64,000 nt of DNA from Morchella semilibera (GCA_009192285.1 CM018603.1:1149304-1213303), one strand, 5' to 3'; positions 44,485 through 57,236 are shown, counted from the stretch's first letter. Program-made: numbers and translations. The notes: generated by a model not told the origin, from the letters alone.

Positions 44485-45045
44485 TAACTAATTCACTAAT
44501 CTTGATAGGCCCGGGTACGTTCTACCTTTAGGCCCAAAATACGGTTGGAATTACCAATTCCTGTATTCATCAATAACTATAATTTCAACATGTGCGGTGT
44601 AGATATTGCAGATCAACTGTGTAGCTACTATTCAACACAGCTAGCAAAAGTCTCAGCGCAACTGGTTTCCCTATTTCTTTTGGTTACTCGACACTACTAT
44701 TCTGAATTGTTAGAAGATGCACCGAGTTTTACAACCTGCTCCGGCCCGTCAGCAACTCAGAAAGTATCAAGTAACCAGCTACAAATGTTTTAGGAGTCAG
44801 TTAGCAAGATCACTTATCACTATCGGGCAGGATGAGATGATGGGTTACGCGAAGTCATGAAAACACCAGTTCAACCTGAACCGGCACCAAAATCAACAAA
44901 GAGAAACTCAAAACACCCACCCCAGTTGCCTATCCTTCTGCAAATCAACATCATCTTGGAAGCCGTCCTACCTATAATAGCTGCAAACTATGCAGCTGGA
45001 AATCTGGGACCCAACCCGGTTCACTGGCTGGGAGTTGTGTAAGGA
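44485..45045 (+). pseudogene. piggyBac-type transposase relic (C-terminal part)
   Basis: The 44545-44793 frame contains LPIPVFINNYNFNMCGVDIA followed by DQLCSYYSTQ, the conserved segment around the last catalytic Asp of the piggyBac DDD transposase (DDE_Tnp_1_7 family). The next block (44857-45042) is Pro/Lys-rich and ends GPNPVHWLGVV, where fungal members have the linker to their C-terminal Cys-rich finger. The N-terminal catalytic half and terminal TTAA repeats are not seen. A stop at 44791-44793 separates the two blocks. Dead DNA transposon fragment; family call fairly firm. Confidence 0.75.
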
Positions 45046-48000
45046 GTGCAATTTAGCTGTCTGCAAAGACCGTTTCTTCTTATTTCATAATGAATAATGT
45101 AGTATATCCATAGGCCATAATATCTATTCTTCTCTTTTGTTTATTAGACCTCGTTGTTGTGATTTTCTTCAAACCCGTACTTTTCTATCTCGCACTTTGA
45201 TACTGATCTCCCAGAATCTTACCTTCAAGGGTTTAAGTGCCTTTTATTTCAATTCGGCCTGACAACTTATCAGATAGCTTCTCGCCATGTCTTAGTATGT
45301 TTAGATTGCTGGCTAGGCGTCACTTGCTATTATGTCCTGCACCGGGTCACCCGTGGAACCATAGTAAACGCCCTATCGATCTAAGCGTCTCGTTATTTTA
45401 GGTGCACACCCGGTATATATTAGATATATGAGCCGCCGTAGGCAGGGTAAATGATACCTATGTATTTCCTGCGGTAGAGCGTGTGGGTGGCCCGCCGAGG
45501 GCGTAGGAGGCTTGCGGACGTGGGTGCGGCCAACACGCTCCAAGAGGCGAGTTAGAGTAGGTTGTGGCATTTTCAATCCGATCTACCATAGCCTCAAGAA
45601 CATAAGCTTGCATTGTGATTAACACCTTTATTCGTGGGAGCCTGACTTAAAAAATATTTACCCCGGCCTAGCCTGGGCTATTTAGCTTGGGCTCGTCGAT
45701 TATTTGGATAGCATAGGCAAGGCTAGGCCAGCCTTACTTCCAGGCTAGCCCATTGGCACCCTTATCAAAGGAATACCCTTGAGCTATCTTCCGATTTTTC
45801 CCCTGACCTGGGGATTACCTGTAATATATTACGGCCTCTAGCTCTATAGAAACGGCCGGCACCGCGCACCTAGATCGGCAGCTTAAGTGATAGTCCCCGT
45901 ATCTGCTATCTATAAACTGCATAGGTATAGAAAACTTAACTTTCCCCGCGAACTTACTACTTAAGGTTCTAGTTGGTCTCGCTAAGAACTTTTGGGATTC
46001 TACCCTCACTGTCACGATCTTCATTAATATATATTATACTGAGGCTTTCCAGTGCTCTCATCCCCCCGTATCTAAGCGCACTCTGCTCCATCAAGAGGAA
46101 AGTCCAGATCTATCGCTATTGCCAATTTACCCCTCTCAAGTTCATCTGCATGGACGTAGGATTCCTCAACCGTGCCCTCCCGGCAGCTGACAGACCCCGC
46201 TCCCTTCGATTTACCAATATTATTCCTCCTTCTCGCCCCCCCCCCCCCGGCCCCCTAAGCGAGGTTCTCCCGCTCCCTCACAACCGCAACCTTCTATCCA
46301 GCTGTTCTATTTCATATACTTGACCTAGTTGGCGCAGGCCTATTATATTAACCTGTGGACAGCAGCTACCATACCTTCTAACCTTCTGGGCCAGGGGTGG
46401 TCAGGCGGTTTACTTCTGCTATCCGCCAGCCCACCTCATTCTTGTCCCTCTCTTATTATGCGCAACTTGCTCGTCATTTTCACAGTCAAAGTTGAAAAAG
46501 GTAGTAGGCAAGTATCTATCCTGTCATTTCCTTCTCGTGTTAAGTAACATATCGTGCCCGAGGATAGCTTTACTCCCTTCTCACTAGGGCCAACGTTACT
46601 TAAGTAGAGCTACCTCCTTACCTGTCAGGCCCCCTCAGGGCACCTCGTGTTGAAGTTGGGTGCAAGCCTACCTGTCTGTTGAGTACTTCTACTTTGCTTT
46701 TCCTGAGTCCAGATCTCAAAGCTTCCCTCCGTAGGCGGGCCGACCGCAACGCCACCTAACAGGTAATGACTAAAAGAAAAAGTAGTGTGGGCGTGTGACT
46801 GCGAAAGAAAGAGGGGGCTAGATAGTTACCCTAAGGTCTAGGCACCTACCTAAAGGGTCTTCCAGGGCCCGCTAATGAGTTGCAGACCCCTGGTCCTAAG
46901 TATTGGACGGACTACCCCTACCGTCCTTTCAGTCTTCTCCCACATTTGGGGGTCTAGACGGGGGTCCGTATGGCCATGGGATGGCTGGGAACACTCCTGG
47001 GGCTGGGGACAGGACTAGGGCTGGGTCTCTTGCCGTAGCCACTACCACTACCAAATGAAACCCGCCAAAAACGCTTAGAGGTATGCCTTAAAGGCTTCGG
47101 GTTACATATCACGGAAAACAAGCATCTGATAGGCCATTGAGCCAAAGGCCCACAACAGGAAAACAGCCAGGGGCTTGGACCGGAGCCCCGGGGTCAGCAG
47201 TCACCAGAGTGTGATTTCAAGTTCAAGCTGGACCGGCAGACTCATGGTGTGGGTCCAGCTAACCATGCGAGCTAGCAATACCATTCAAAGGATATCAGTA
47301 TATATGGCAGTGGGTTTATATGCCGCCAAAGATTATATATTGAATAAGAATATAGGAAATCTACCCTCCGGATACCATATTATACCCACTCGATGTGATC
47401 ATTCGTGATTTGGGTTTTAACGCCCCCATTAGTGGATATAATAGAGTTTTGGCTATATATAGAGGAAGGCCTTATTCTTTATCAGTGCCGGTGCCACTGG
47501 TCACTGGGAAAGTCTTTTGGAGTTTTTTGTGGCCTGCCCCGGTTACATATGGAGAAATGTCTCACTTCAAAGTCGGAACCACAACAGTTAGTGGCTATAT
47601 GTTTTCATCTCGGGGGGCTCCACCGGGTCTCAGTGGGCTTCAAAACTTCACGGTTGGGATTGATTATTGTTGCTGTTATAATTGTTGTCCCTATAGCTAG
47701 TCTACTTGGTCGATTAGTGGGTTGATTGGTGCGTTAAGTCAAACTCGGGAAGGATTGCGAAGACCTGAACCTAGCATCACTAGGCTTGTTCTACATTGAT
47801 AATGGCTGCTAGGTATGCGTGACTGACTCGTGGAGGGGGCAGGTTACATTTTGTTTCGCAGCGGCCTGTTGCATGTATTTTGACGCGCCAGCGCCCACTG
47901 TGGGAAGGGTTAGCTGATGCTCGAGCTGGTCCGGTACATAGATTTAACACCTGGTTTCAAAAGGCAACGAGTGGCGTTTGAATATCCAGCGTGGATCTTT

Positions 48001-51000
48001 TGGCCTGTATAGTGGTGGTGGGTATTAGGTCACTGCACGGCCTAGCCACGAATCCCCCTGCAAGCGTATACCCCTGTGTCGTTCCGTCTGATCACTGATT
48101 ACCTATCACTGTACAGGTCCTGGACCAGAGCGATTGGGGGGTTATGGAGGAACCTCCTTCGACCTGCGATATCTAATGGAAACTTAACACACAGATTTAA
48201 TCCGAGGCATTCTGACCTCAAAAAAGGGCACATTCATGACGAATAGATCCCAAGGAGATAAGGCCACGGATCTGAACTGAGCCTGCCCCACTTTCTGCTT
48301 GCAATTCTAAGGGTCTTAAGCACAGTAGACACATACCGCTGTGAATCCCGTACCACATCTATCTTTTCGCAAAAGAGCGGGAGCAAAAAACCAATCTACT
48401 ACCTCAACGTAATAGTTGATTACGGCACCCAGGATATATATAACCTTCAATGGTACGTACAAGCGTACAAGAAAGCAATCCATTTAAAAGAATTGTTTTT
48501 CCAGGAGAGCCTGTCCTAACAGAGTTGGTGCTGAACCCAAATAACCCATATATCAAACGGGGAAACCTACCCGGTCAGCAAAGGCCCTGCAAAGTTCTAG
48601 AGGTGATGTTTTAGCCCGGTAGGAGGTAGAACTGGGTCTGCGCTGAGAACAACAAGCATACTTTGAGTTGAGGGCAATGTTGACGTCTATACCTACATTT
48701 CCTGTATAAACAATAGCTCTCAAACATATCAAAGTTAAATACAGTGCTAGCCTAACGTAGGTACCGTTAATCTCCCTAAGGTGCTAACAACCTCTCTGCC
48801 CCAATACCTTTATAACCCACGTATAGGTGTAAGTACCTAGGTAACAACCCAAATGTAGCTACTATATGGATGGGGTAACTATCACGTTGGGAACACCGAA
48901 CAGCGATATAGCGGAAGCGGTGACAAGCTTCCTTGCTTTATTAGTTTCAGATGATCAGCGGTGGGACACATATTTTGTGATCGAACAGAGATTTAAAGAA
49001 TATTAAAAGCTTCAAAGGGGTACCCGCGTAATCACTAGGCACCATATCTAGGCATTCTACCTGGGTGCCTGTTGCATGGTAGTGAGTTTTGTGGCCCATA
49101 GAGCTACATCAGATGATATCGTTTAAGCTCTCAGTGGGTTCTCCATCATTGCGAAACAGCTCTCAAATGTCGACTGGACTAAAAGTCTAAACGGACAGTC
49201 ACTCATGGGCCCAAGGCGATACATACTGGCCAAGATAATTAGTACCTGATAGAACTATTAACTGAACGATATTAGTTACTTACATAGGTAGAGTTGCCGG
49301 AGACCTAAATAGACCCGGTCACCTCAACACTTTTATCAAATAGGAACAGTTTGGTTTCAACGTCCATTCATTTGGCATGGGTGTTCTTGTGGCTCTGGGT
49401 GGCTTGATGATTCCTGATCACAGTTAACGGAACTTTCCAATCTTGTTGATTCCATTACAATGGCCTTTGCGTTGGTAGAGGTGGCTACTGTAACTACCTA
49501 TATGGTTAATTCCGCCACCGATTGTGTTAGGGGTTTGGATCTCGATTTCTTTTGCATCGGGGCTTAGTACGGATGAGCATTGGGATCTGTGAACTACAAC
49601 TCGAGGGTGGCGCTGGCCCAACGGACTTTCCCAAGCTAGACGTTGAAAGACTGGGGCTACAGCTGGCCGCAATGGACTGCGGCCGGCTAAGTTAGTCCTG
49701 CAAAGAAATTAGTCCGCCCAAAAGGTGGACAGACCAGTCGTACTCCCCTGACGTTATTGGACTAGGCCGGGTCCGGATAGGAGGCGCAGCTAAGGTTATT
49801 TAGGGTAGTCTAGAATCGATTAGTATGTCCGAACTAGATCATATCAAAAGTTGGTCACGGGGCTAGGTGTGAATGTTTGGCTTCGGGACACGTGGAGAAA
49901 CCTCCATCAGGAACGACTATTCTGAATATACGAAAGACTACCACCATTGCCACGTGAGGTAAGATACTTGCATAGACTTCACTTACTAGAGTCCAAAAGA
50001 TAGCTGTGGTAGAGATATCTGATAATAGAGGGGTTAAGCGATCAATATGTTGTAATATTATCGTGACACTAGAAGACCCCACATGAATGAAATGGTAGAG
50101 TAATATACGGGTAAGAACCTTACACCAAAACTACAATGAGAGAAACCCCCTACCAATACCCACAGTAAAGACCTTAGTAATCCGTATTACAAAGCCAGAC
50201 AAACAACTAAAAAATATAAAAGAAACAAACATAGGAGTTAACACCATTCCCCCAGCCGTACTCAGAAACCCTAACACTTAAGTTCTACCTAGAAACTGAA
50301 CCTCAGTCTAATTTCCCATATTGTACATAACATTACCCCTGAGCAGAATTAATGAAAGTTATAATGGTTTGAGGTGTCATTGACCTCAGATGAAACACAG
50401 TGACTAACCTATAAGACTTAAAAACCAAAAAGAGAGCATAAGATACTCAGAAGGGATTTGAACTTGAGATATACTATATATCCAAATGATGTCATATTTC
50501 TCTGTTGTCAAAAGAGAATCCTTTGAAATATATAGTAGTTGGAGATTTTAGTGAGTTTTTGTACGGAATTTGAACCAGTACCTCTATCTCCGGAGAATAT
50601 GTGGATAAGAGTGGTAGACTTTATATAAATCTTTCAAGAAAAGTGGAATTGTATAGTTTGTTTGATGAATCTCAAGAGTATAAGATGGGGTAGAGTTTAT
50701 TCCTACAAGGCGTAGTAGTATGATAGGTGAATGTTTTCGCAAGCGGAAAATAAAGTATATGTTTGGGTTGCTAAGAATTTTAGAAATATGGCGAATTATG
50801 AAATATAATAGTAGGTAAAATAAACAATATTTTGATAAGTAAAGCGAGAGGGAAAAATGTATTGTTGCTTACTTTATATATCGAACATTCTCCATTTAGG
50901 TATTACTCATACTTTCGTGTAACTATCTCTTGACTCATATATTTATGTAACTATACTTTGACTCAATCTTTTGTGTAATTATATCATAACTCAATCAATT

Positions 51001-51034
51001 ATGTATTACAAATTGATAGAAATAGTTTTCTAAT
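45046..51034. other. No gene recognised; unique-looking intergenic or decayed DNA
   Basis: About 6 kb with no convincing protein family on either strand. Noted details: GGCTAGCC/CCTAGCC palindromic words at 45670-45755, a run of 12 C at 46238, a 116-codon ORF at 45973-46323 and two overlapping frames at 47395-47725 with no motif. The region 50470-51034 is AT-rich and partly resembles 33600-33790. Copies of the LTRs or MITEs described elsewhere were not seen, which sets this region apart. Confidence 0.45.
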
Positions 51035-51677
51035 TGTCCCAGCGTTTTGGCATCGGTCCCGAGGGTTCGGTATTCGAAGCGCTGTTGTGATTGTTTAGGA
51101 ATAGTTAAGCGAGAAGGAGTTGTGCTAAAGGAGGTTGTCGTCATTGGATTCTGAGGAGTCCTATGGCGTGATAGATTTGTAATGTAAATAACGGAGATGG
51201 TAGGGAGGAATATGAGGTGTGGATGCGACGGATTTCTGTGGGTTTCTATGAATTGAGGTATGAGTCATAGCGGACTGGTGTAGGAGAAGTGTTAAATAGC
51301 GGGGTTAGATATTTTCCTTAGTCTTTTCTTTCTTTCCTCTCTGTCTCGTCTTCCTGTTATCTCGATACATAAGAATCTATTCTTATTTCCAAGCCATAGC
51401 TTCTCGCATCAAAGACTCTGTCCTCCTGAAAGAGGAACCCCATAATACCTCTTATTGTTCTTATTGAGGTCCATCCGGTCCTCACTCTCCCTGTCCTGCG
51501 CCCTTGTGCCTTTGCTCTTGCGTTTGCCTTTGCCTGTGCCTGTGCCTGTGCCTATGTCTGTGCCTGCCCAGTGTTGTCCCTGTCTTCGCCGGTCTCCTCG
51601 TTGCGTAGACTGTTTTTCTCGAGTCCTTCTACGTCATCATTGTCATCTTCTTCTTTGCGTCAGGTTACTCCATTACA
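51035..51677 (+). repeat. Family A solo LTR
   Basis: TGTCCCAGCG to CTCCATTACA, 643 bp, with an exact duplication CTAAT (51030-51034, 51678-51682). The 101-codon ORF at 51455-51760 is LTR translation. Confidence 0.96.
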
Positions 51678-51767
51678 CTAATAATGGTTGGCATTTAAGG
51701 ATGAAAGTGAAGATAGGAACCAAACTAATACTGAAATCAATTAAATTCTTGATAGACTAAAGATAAA

Positions 51768-51849
51768 TGTTCCGGTATTTTGGCATCTGTCCCAGTAGTT
51801 CAATAGTCTCATGGTGGTTTGTACTTTCGGGACATTTTAAGAGAAAATG
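51768..51849 (+). repeat. Family A LTR start fragment
   Basis: TGTTCCGGTATTTTGGC and the following bases match the LTR start, then the sequence diverges before the next LTR begins at 51850. Confidence 0.6.
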
Positions 51850-52457
51850 TGTCCCGCGGTCCTGACATTAATCCCAAAGATCCAGTAATCGTAGCACTAT
51901 TACGATCGATGGAGTTACATTAAGCAGGGATGAGATAAGATGAGGTGAGGTTGTTGTCATTAGTTTCTACAAGACTTGGTTGCAAGAAAGATGGTTAATG
52001 GGATTTCTGAAGATGGTGGGAAGGAATACGAGGTGTGGTTACATGTGGTTTCTACGTGTTTATATGTGCTGATGTATGAGTTATATCGGACTAGTAGTAG
52101 AGAAGGATTTTAATTAGCAGATGAAGATATTTTCCTTAGTTTCTTTCTTTCCTCTCTATTTTGTCTTCCTGATATCACCGTATATAGGATCCACCCCTAT
52201 CCAAAAGCTATGGTCCCTCGCCTCCAAATTCGCCTTCACGGAAGGTGACTTTATAGTTTCTCCTTATTCTCCCTCAGCCAGAGCCAAGTTATTTGGTCTT
52301 CACTTTCTCTGCTCTGCCTCGTGCTTCTTTGCCTCTGGCCTTCCTTTTGCCATCGCCAATGCCTACCTGGTGTTCTCGCCGCTCTTGGCGGTGCCCATTG
52401 AGTCCTTCTGGATCATCATTGTTATCTGTTATATTAAGTCTCAGTTACTCCGTCATA
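51850..52457 (+). repeat. Family A solo LTR, old
   Basis: TGTCCCGCGGTCCTGAC to CTCCGTCATA. Flanks AAATG and AAATA suggest a 5-bp duplication with one change. The 115-codon ORF at 52121-52468 lies within it and is not a gene. Confidence 0.85.
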
Positions 52458-52459
52458 AA

Positions 52460-52749
52460 ATAGGGTGATATAGTCATCATCTATTTCTACAAGATTCGGT
52501 TGTAGGAGGGATTGTGAATAGAGCCCGAAGAGATGGTGGGGATGGATATCAGGTTCATCAGCAATCTCAACTTGTGACTGGAGTCTCCCAATATTCTCCC
52601 AAGTCTCCCGGCACTCCCGGATATTTTTTGAGTCTCCTGGGGCTCAGGAGATATCAGGAGACAAATGAGGTTTTGCTGATATAATGTAAGAATCAAACTG
52701 GACTGGTGGAGGAAGGTATTAAATAGCAGGTGTAGATTTTTTTTTTTAG
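52460..52749 (+). repeat. Family A LTR middle fragment with a MITE
   Basis: Matches the U3 interior of the LTR on both sides of the MITE at 52556-52681 (GGTGGAGGAAGGTATTAAATAG follows it in shortened form) and ends in a T-rich stretch at 52738-52747. Confidence 0.7.
52556..52681 (-). mobile_element. MITE (CATCAGCAA family), copy 10
   Basis: 126 bp, reverse orientation, ends CATCAGCAATCTCAAC and TTTTGCTGATA. Flanks TT and TA, a possible 2-bp duplication with one change. Confidence 0.88.
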
Positions 52750-52843
52750 TGTCCTGACATTTTGGTATTGGACACGGAGGTTTGGTAGTTATAGTGTTGT
52801 TGTGATTAAAGGAATAAGGTTAAGCGAAGAGGGCATAAGATGA

Positions 52844-52952
52844 GATCAGCAAGCTTTACCATTTGTGACTGGAGTCTCCTGAGTCTCCTGACAGTCTCCT
52901 GAGTCTCCTGAAACTCAAATAATCTCCTGATACATGTGCAATCTTGCTGATG
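52844..52952 (-). mobile_element. MITE, CATCAGCAA subfamily 2, copy 11
   Basis: 109 bp with ends GATCAGCAAGCTTTACC and GCAATCTTGCTGATG and a 2-bp duplication GA (52842-52843, 52953-52954). Its core is shorter and differs from the 137-bp form. Confidence 0.88.
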
Positions 52953-53026
52953 GAGGTGGAGTTTACATTAGTAGATTTTATGAGATTTGGTTTAGCGAGG
53001 ATTGGTGATATAATTTGGCGAGATGG

Positions 53027-53657
53027 TGTCCCGGCGTCTTGGCATCAGTCCCGGAGATTTGGTAGTCGAAGCGCTGATGTAACTAATGAGGAAGAGTTAA
53101 GCGAGGAGGGGGTGTGCTGAGAGGGGGGTATCGTCATTGTGTTCTAAGATGTTCGATGGCGTGATGGATTTGTAATAAAAATAACGGAGATGGTAGGGGA
53201 TATACGAGGTGCGGTAGTGATTGGTTTCCATGAGATTCTAGGAGTGAAAGTGTGAGTCATAGCGGACTGGTGGAGGAGACGTGTTAAATAGCGAGGATAG
53301 AGGTTTTCCTTAGTTCTTTCTTTCTTTTCTCTCTGTCTCGTCTTCCTGTTATTTCGATACATAGGAATATTCTCCTATTTCTAAGCCATAGTTCCTTGCC
53401 TCCAAGATCCTGCCATCTTCAAAAGGAAACCCTATAGTACCTCTCATCGTTCCCGTTGAGGTCCATCTGGTCCTAACTCTCTCCGCTCTGTGTCCTTGTG
53501 CCTTTGCCCTTGCCTTTGCCTTCGCCGGTGCCTGTGCTTGTGCCTGCCTGGTATTGTCTCTGTCTTCGTCGGTCTCCTCGTTGCGTAGACTGTGCTCCTC
53601 GAATCCTTCTGCGTCATCATTGTCATCTTTTTCTTTGCGTCAAGTTACTCCGTCACA
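53027..53657 (+). repeat. Family A solo LTR
   Basis: TGTCCCGGCG to CTCCGTCACA, 631 bp, flanks GATGG and GATAG (duplication with one change). It interrupts the older LTR 52750-54123. Confidence 0.93.
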
Positions 53658-54123
53658 GATAGTGGGGAGAAATACGAGGTGTGATTGTACTGAGTTTCTA
53701 TGACCTTTCATCTTTCATGGGCTGATGTACAAGTCATGACGGACTGGCGAAGGAGAGATGTTAAATAGCAGATATTGATATTTCTTTTAGTTCTTTCTTT
53801 CTTTCCTCTCTGTCTTGCCTTCCTATCATCATCGTACATAGGAATATACCCCTATCTATAGTTATAGTATCACGCCTCTAAACTTGCCTTCACAGAAGGT
53901 GACTCTATGGTGTCCCTTTATCCTCGCCCTAGGTCTTACCTGGTCTTCGCTTTCCCTGCTCTGGCTTGTACCCCTTTTGCCTCTGCCCTTACTTTTTTCC
54001 TCGTTGATGCCTGTCACAGTCTTTATGCCCGCCCGATACCCTCGTTGCTCTTTAGTGTGCTTCTTGAGTCCTTCTGCATCATCATTGCCATCTGTCACAT
54101 TGTGTCTTGGTTACTCCGTCACA

Positions 54124-54430
54124 TTTAGTTCATTCTTTTCTCTGTGTCTTGTCTTCCTATCATTTCGGTACATAGGAATATACTCCTATTTATAGCTACA
54201 GCTACTTCGTCCCCAAACTCGCTTTCATATAAAGATGATTCTATACTTTCTCCTCATCCTCACGCAAGGTCTTTACCTGGTCCTTACTGTTCCTTCTCTG
54301 CCTTCGTCTATATTCTTGCATTTGCCTTCGCCACTGCCTTACGCTTCCATTAGCCTTAGCTGTGCTCTTTAATCTCGTTTCAATCATCATTTTCATCTGC
54401 CCTATGTGTGTTCTCAGTTACTCTGTCATA
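54124..54430 (+). repeat. Family A LTR 3' half, old
   Basis: From the CTTTTCTCTGTGTCTTGTC region to CTCTGTCATA, matching the second half of the LTR. Abuts the previous LTR end without its own start. Confidence 0.75.
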
Positions 54431-57100
54431 TCCCAAATAATAAAACCTGTAGGCGTAAGTGTAAGAAAGGAATCTATGAGTTGTGAGGACTATTATGCTC
54501 TTTCATTCCCTGTCTTCAAAATGAGCCCTCCTCTAGTTCCCTACTGCCTCCCAATAATATCGTCATCAATTTCTAGCCCTAAAGAAGCCTTGGACGTTGA
54601 GGTAGGATACCCTTACAGCTCTTTCTTGTACTTGAGTTGCGCAGTCCATGTCAATAGGGACCGCTCTCTATGTATGGGCCCCATTACGATATCCCAGCCG
54701 GTTTCTCTCTATGTATTTAATCCTATACATCCTCCTCACCTGCAATCGAGTATCATGTCATTACAATAATGTTGTTTCCTTGACCTTTTTTCTCTTATAC
54801 TTTCAAGGCTATCGATCAAACCCATGGCGGTATAAAAAAGCGCTACCTCTTAGGGTAGCGCCCAGGCATTGCAGAACACGAGACGGGTTTTGGTTGACAA
54901 GGAGTCGGTACATGAAGTAATAAGTGGTGAAACACTCCTAAGGGACAATTTCCAGTTCCCAGGGCCGGTTGCCTTTGATATCGATTGATATCACCTGACC
55001 TCGGCGCATATACAACCTGTAGGACACCCCCAAGTATATTTCCAATATCGTTCTATTGACGCAAGTAGCTATTATTGTTGCGCTCACTGCTGGCTTGTGG
55101 CCACGCCATGTTGAACGATGGTGGATGGCATCAATCTCATATCTCTATATCTCATTGTTGAATTACCAACCTTTGCAGGACCTAAGTCAGCATACACAAG
55201 TCACAGGTAGCATTGCGCGCCGGGTTTATACCTACTCCCACATTATTGACTCTCGATCGAAAGAATTACTGACGAACTCTCGCTTAATTGTCCGACTGCG
55301 CATGGAAGTACGAGCGTATTATCGTGCGAGAGAACGTGTGGTCGCTAGACTCCCTAATCGAGGTCTTAGGTAGGTTTACTCGGTTGCAGATGTCAGTTTT
55401 GCAAACGCAAGCCTGCCATTGCCCAAATTTCCAGCACATAGCCTCTTGGTGCCGGCCTACGTTTTAACAGATATTTCACTTGAATTCGCTAGGGCCAGTT
55501 AGTGCGAAGGTCGGGTAACTAGTTGGCTAGGGTTATTTAGGGTTATTTAGGGTTGAGCGCCCAGTCTCAACTTGAAGTGCTGGGCAGCTCTCAGTGACTG
55601 GCTATCAAAAGTGTATTAACATCTGTATCATATTTCTACGAAAGTCAGCTCAGTGCCTCAAGCAAGCCAACACGTATCTATTCTCTGAGCGATATTCCCG
55701 CGCGTATGCTGCGGTCTAAGGACACTGATCTTGTGTAGCTGCGTTGGGCGCTAGCTCGTTAAGCGCTTGGGCTTGCTATTTAATCGAGTACAGGCGCCGA
55801 ATTATTCGCTTCTTTTATGCTAGGAATGGTCTGGTCACGAATATACAAGGGCAAGGGCTATCTAGCCTTGGAAAAGAAGCAACAAGGGAATTAACCTCTC
55901 ACAAAACCTAGCCTAGTAACTCCCTACCCATTCCTCCATCATGCCTGGTGGTAATGTGGAGGCTTGGCCATACATGAAGGATACCTTGCAGGACATTTCT
56001 GCCAAGTCTGATGGTGAGGCCTGCTGTGAGACGGTATGTGTTAATTAGAGTAGTATGCTTTGACACGTTGCAGGATGGGGGCCATGTGAGGAGCTGGGCC
56101 CGACCGGTTCATCGCAGTCAGATACACCTATCTAGAAAGTGTAGATCGAGCTCACGCAGAGTATTCACAAAAAACTTGCACGGGCGTAACAGTGAACCTT
56201 GTTCCACCCTGATCAATAAACAATTACAGTTTCAGACCTGTCATTTCAGAGGGTACTAGTCCGAGGAGTAATCGTTTCATAGCCCTTCCACCAGGTAGAA
56301 TGAGGAATTTTCAACCAGCACATAATCGTCTCTACTAACTAATGAGACTACGCGTTCTGTTCGTTGCAGCTATAGTCCTATGGGATTTGAGAGTATTCTG
56401 CCATTCTTGATACAGGAGGGCAAAGCTAGCGGCTGTACCGCCTTATCTAGGAAGGAAGAAGTCTACCATTACCCCACTCTACTTATATGTGTCTCTAAGG
56501 TATGAGTCATCAGCGGGGTTCTTGGACCATTTGTACGCGAGGGGAGGAAGCTCTTCCGTTTTCCGACTTCCGTCTTTTACCGTTCTTCAACGATCATGAA
56601 CTCGACTAGAGGGATGCAGGCCAGTTATTAACGACTAACGGCTTCTATTGTCCCAATCACCTCCTACCATCAACCACTACCATTATATGTCATTCTACCC
56701 AGTGATGAGATGAAAGGCGCACATGGCTAACCGAAACATGACTCTGCTCTTTGTGCCTCGATGATGACTTCCGGTGGGTTCTTATGACGCCATTGCTAAC
56801 CTGCACCATACAAGCGCCGCGCCGAGGTAATATCCTATTGGAAAAACTCGATACAACGTGGCAGTCGTCTTTCAAACTGGGCCGCTAGCAAAATTATAAT
56901 TCGTCTTGTGTTGCGTCAGTCACCCGTTGAAAGGGATAATGACCGATGGTGATTACAATTTCACGAACTGCCCTTGGGTTCCGGTATATAAAACCGGTAC
57001 AAATAAAAATTAAAATGGTCTGCTAGTCTAATCATAGCTCACATGACTGGAGTAATTCTACTAGCGTGTAAATTCAGTAAAGCATCCGTTACCACCCTGC
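54431..57100. other. No gene recognised
   Basis: Unique-looking DNA. The longest frame, 54362-54769, begins in the preceding LTR. The frame at 55056-55373 (105 codons, basic C-terminal half SRLIVRLRMEVRAYYRARER) could be a small gene but has no recognised family. TTTAGGGTTATTTAGGGTT near 55528 is an imperfect telomere-like run. Confidence 0.4.
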
Positions 57101-57102
57101 TA

Positions 57103-57234
57103 CCCGGGTCAGGTAAGAAGAACCTGAAAATGACTTTAGCTGTAACAACCTTTGATTCGCTACTAGTAAAAACTGCACCAAATTGGGTCCTGCTTTGCAG
57201 CTTGCATTTCCAGGTTCTTTTCACCTGACCCGAG
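57103..57234. mobile_element. Short TIR element with TA duplication (Tc1/mariner-type MITE)
   Basis: 132 bp bounded by CCCGGGTCAGGTAAGAAGAA and the inverted TTCTTTTCACCTGACCCGAG, about 22 of 25 matching positions, and flanked by TA on both sides (57101-57102, 57235-57236). The TA target fits Tc1/mariner-derived MITEs. No second copy in the window. Confidence 0.7.
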
Positions 57235-57236
57235 TA

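Larger units (their letters stand above)
52750..54123 (+). repeat. Old family A LTR split by a MITE and a younger LTR
   Basis: The parts 52750-52843, 52953-53026 and 53658-54123 form one forward LTR ending CTCCGTCACA. The MITE at 52844 and the LTR at 53027 are later arrivals. Confidence 0.85.

Noticed and set aside
45973-46323. 116-codon ORF as a host gene
   Set aside because: No recognisable motif, Pro-rich low-complexity end next to a C run, and no supporting context.
47090-47157. A-box-like TGGCTCAATGG on the minus strand, possible tRNA or SINE head
   Set aside because: No B box at a suitable distance and no cloverleaf; left as an isolated word.
50445-50530. tRNA-like words (GGGATTTGAACTT) on the minus strand
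   Set aside because: The putative T arm does not pair and no acceptor or D arm could be placed.
55056-55373. 105-codon ORF as a host gene
   Set aside because: Basic C-terminal half looks protein-like, but it lacks a family, a clear ATG start and flanking support; mentioned in the region entry only.
55528-55556. TTTAGGGTTA-type run
   Set aside because: Imperfect period with an inserted T; only three units, so not called a telomere repeat.
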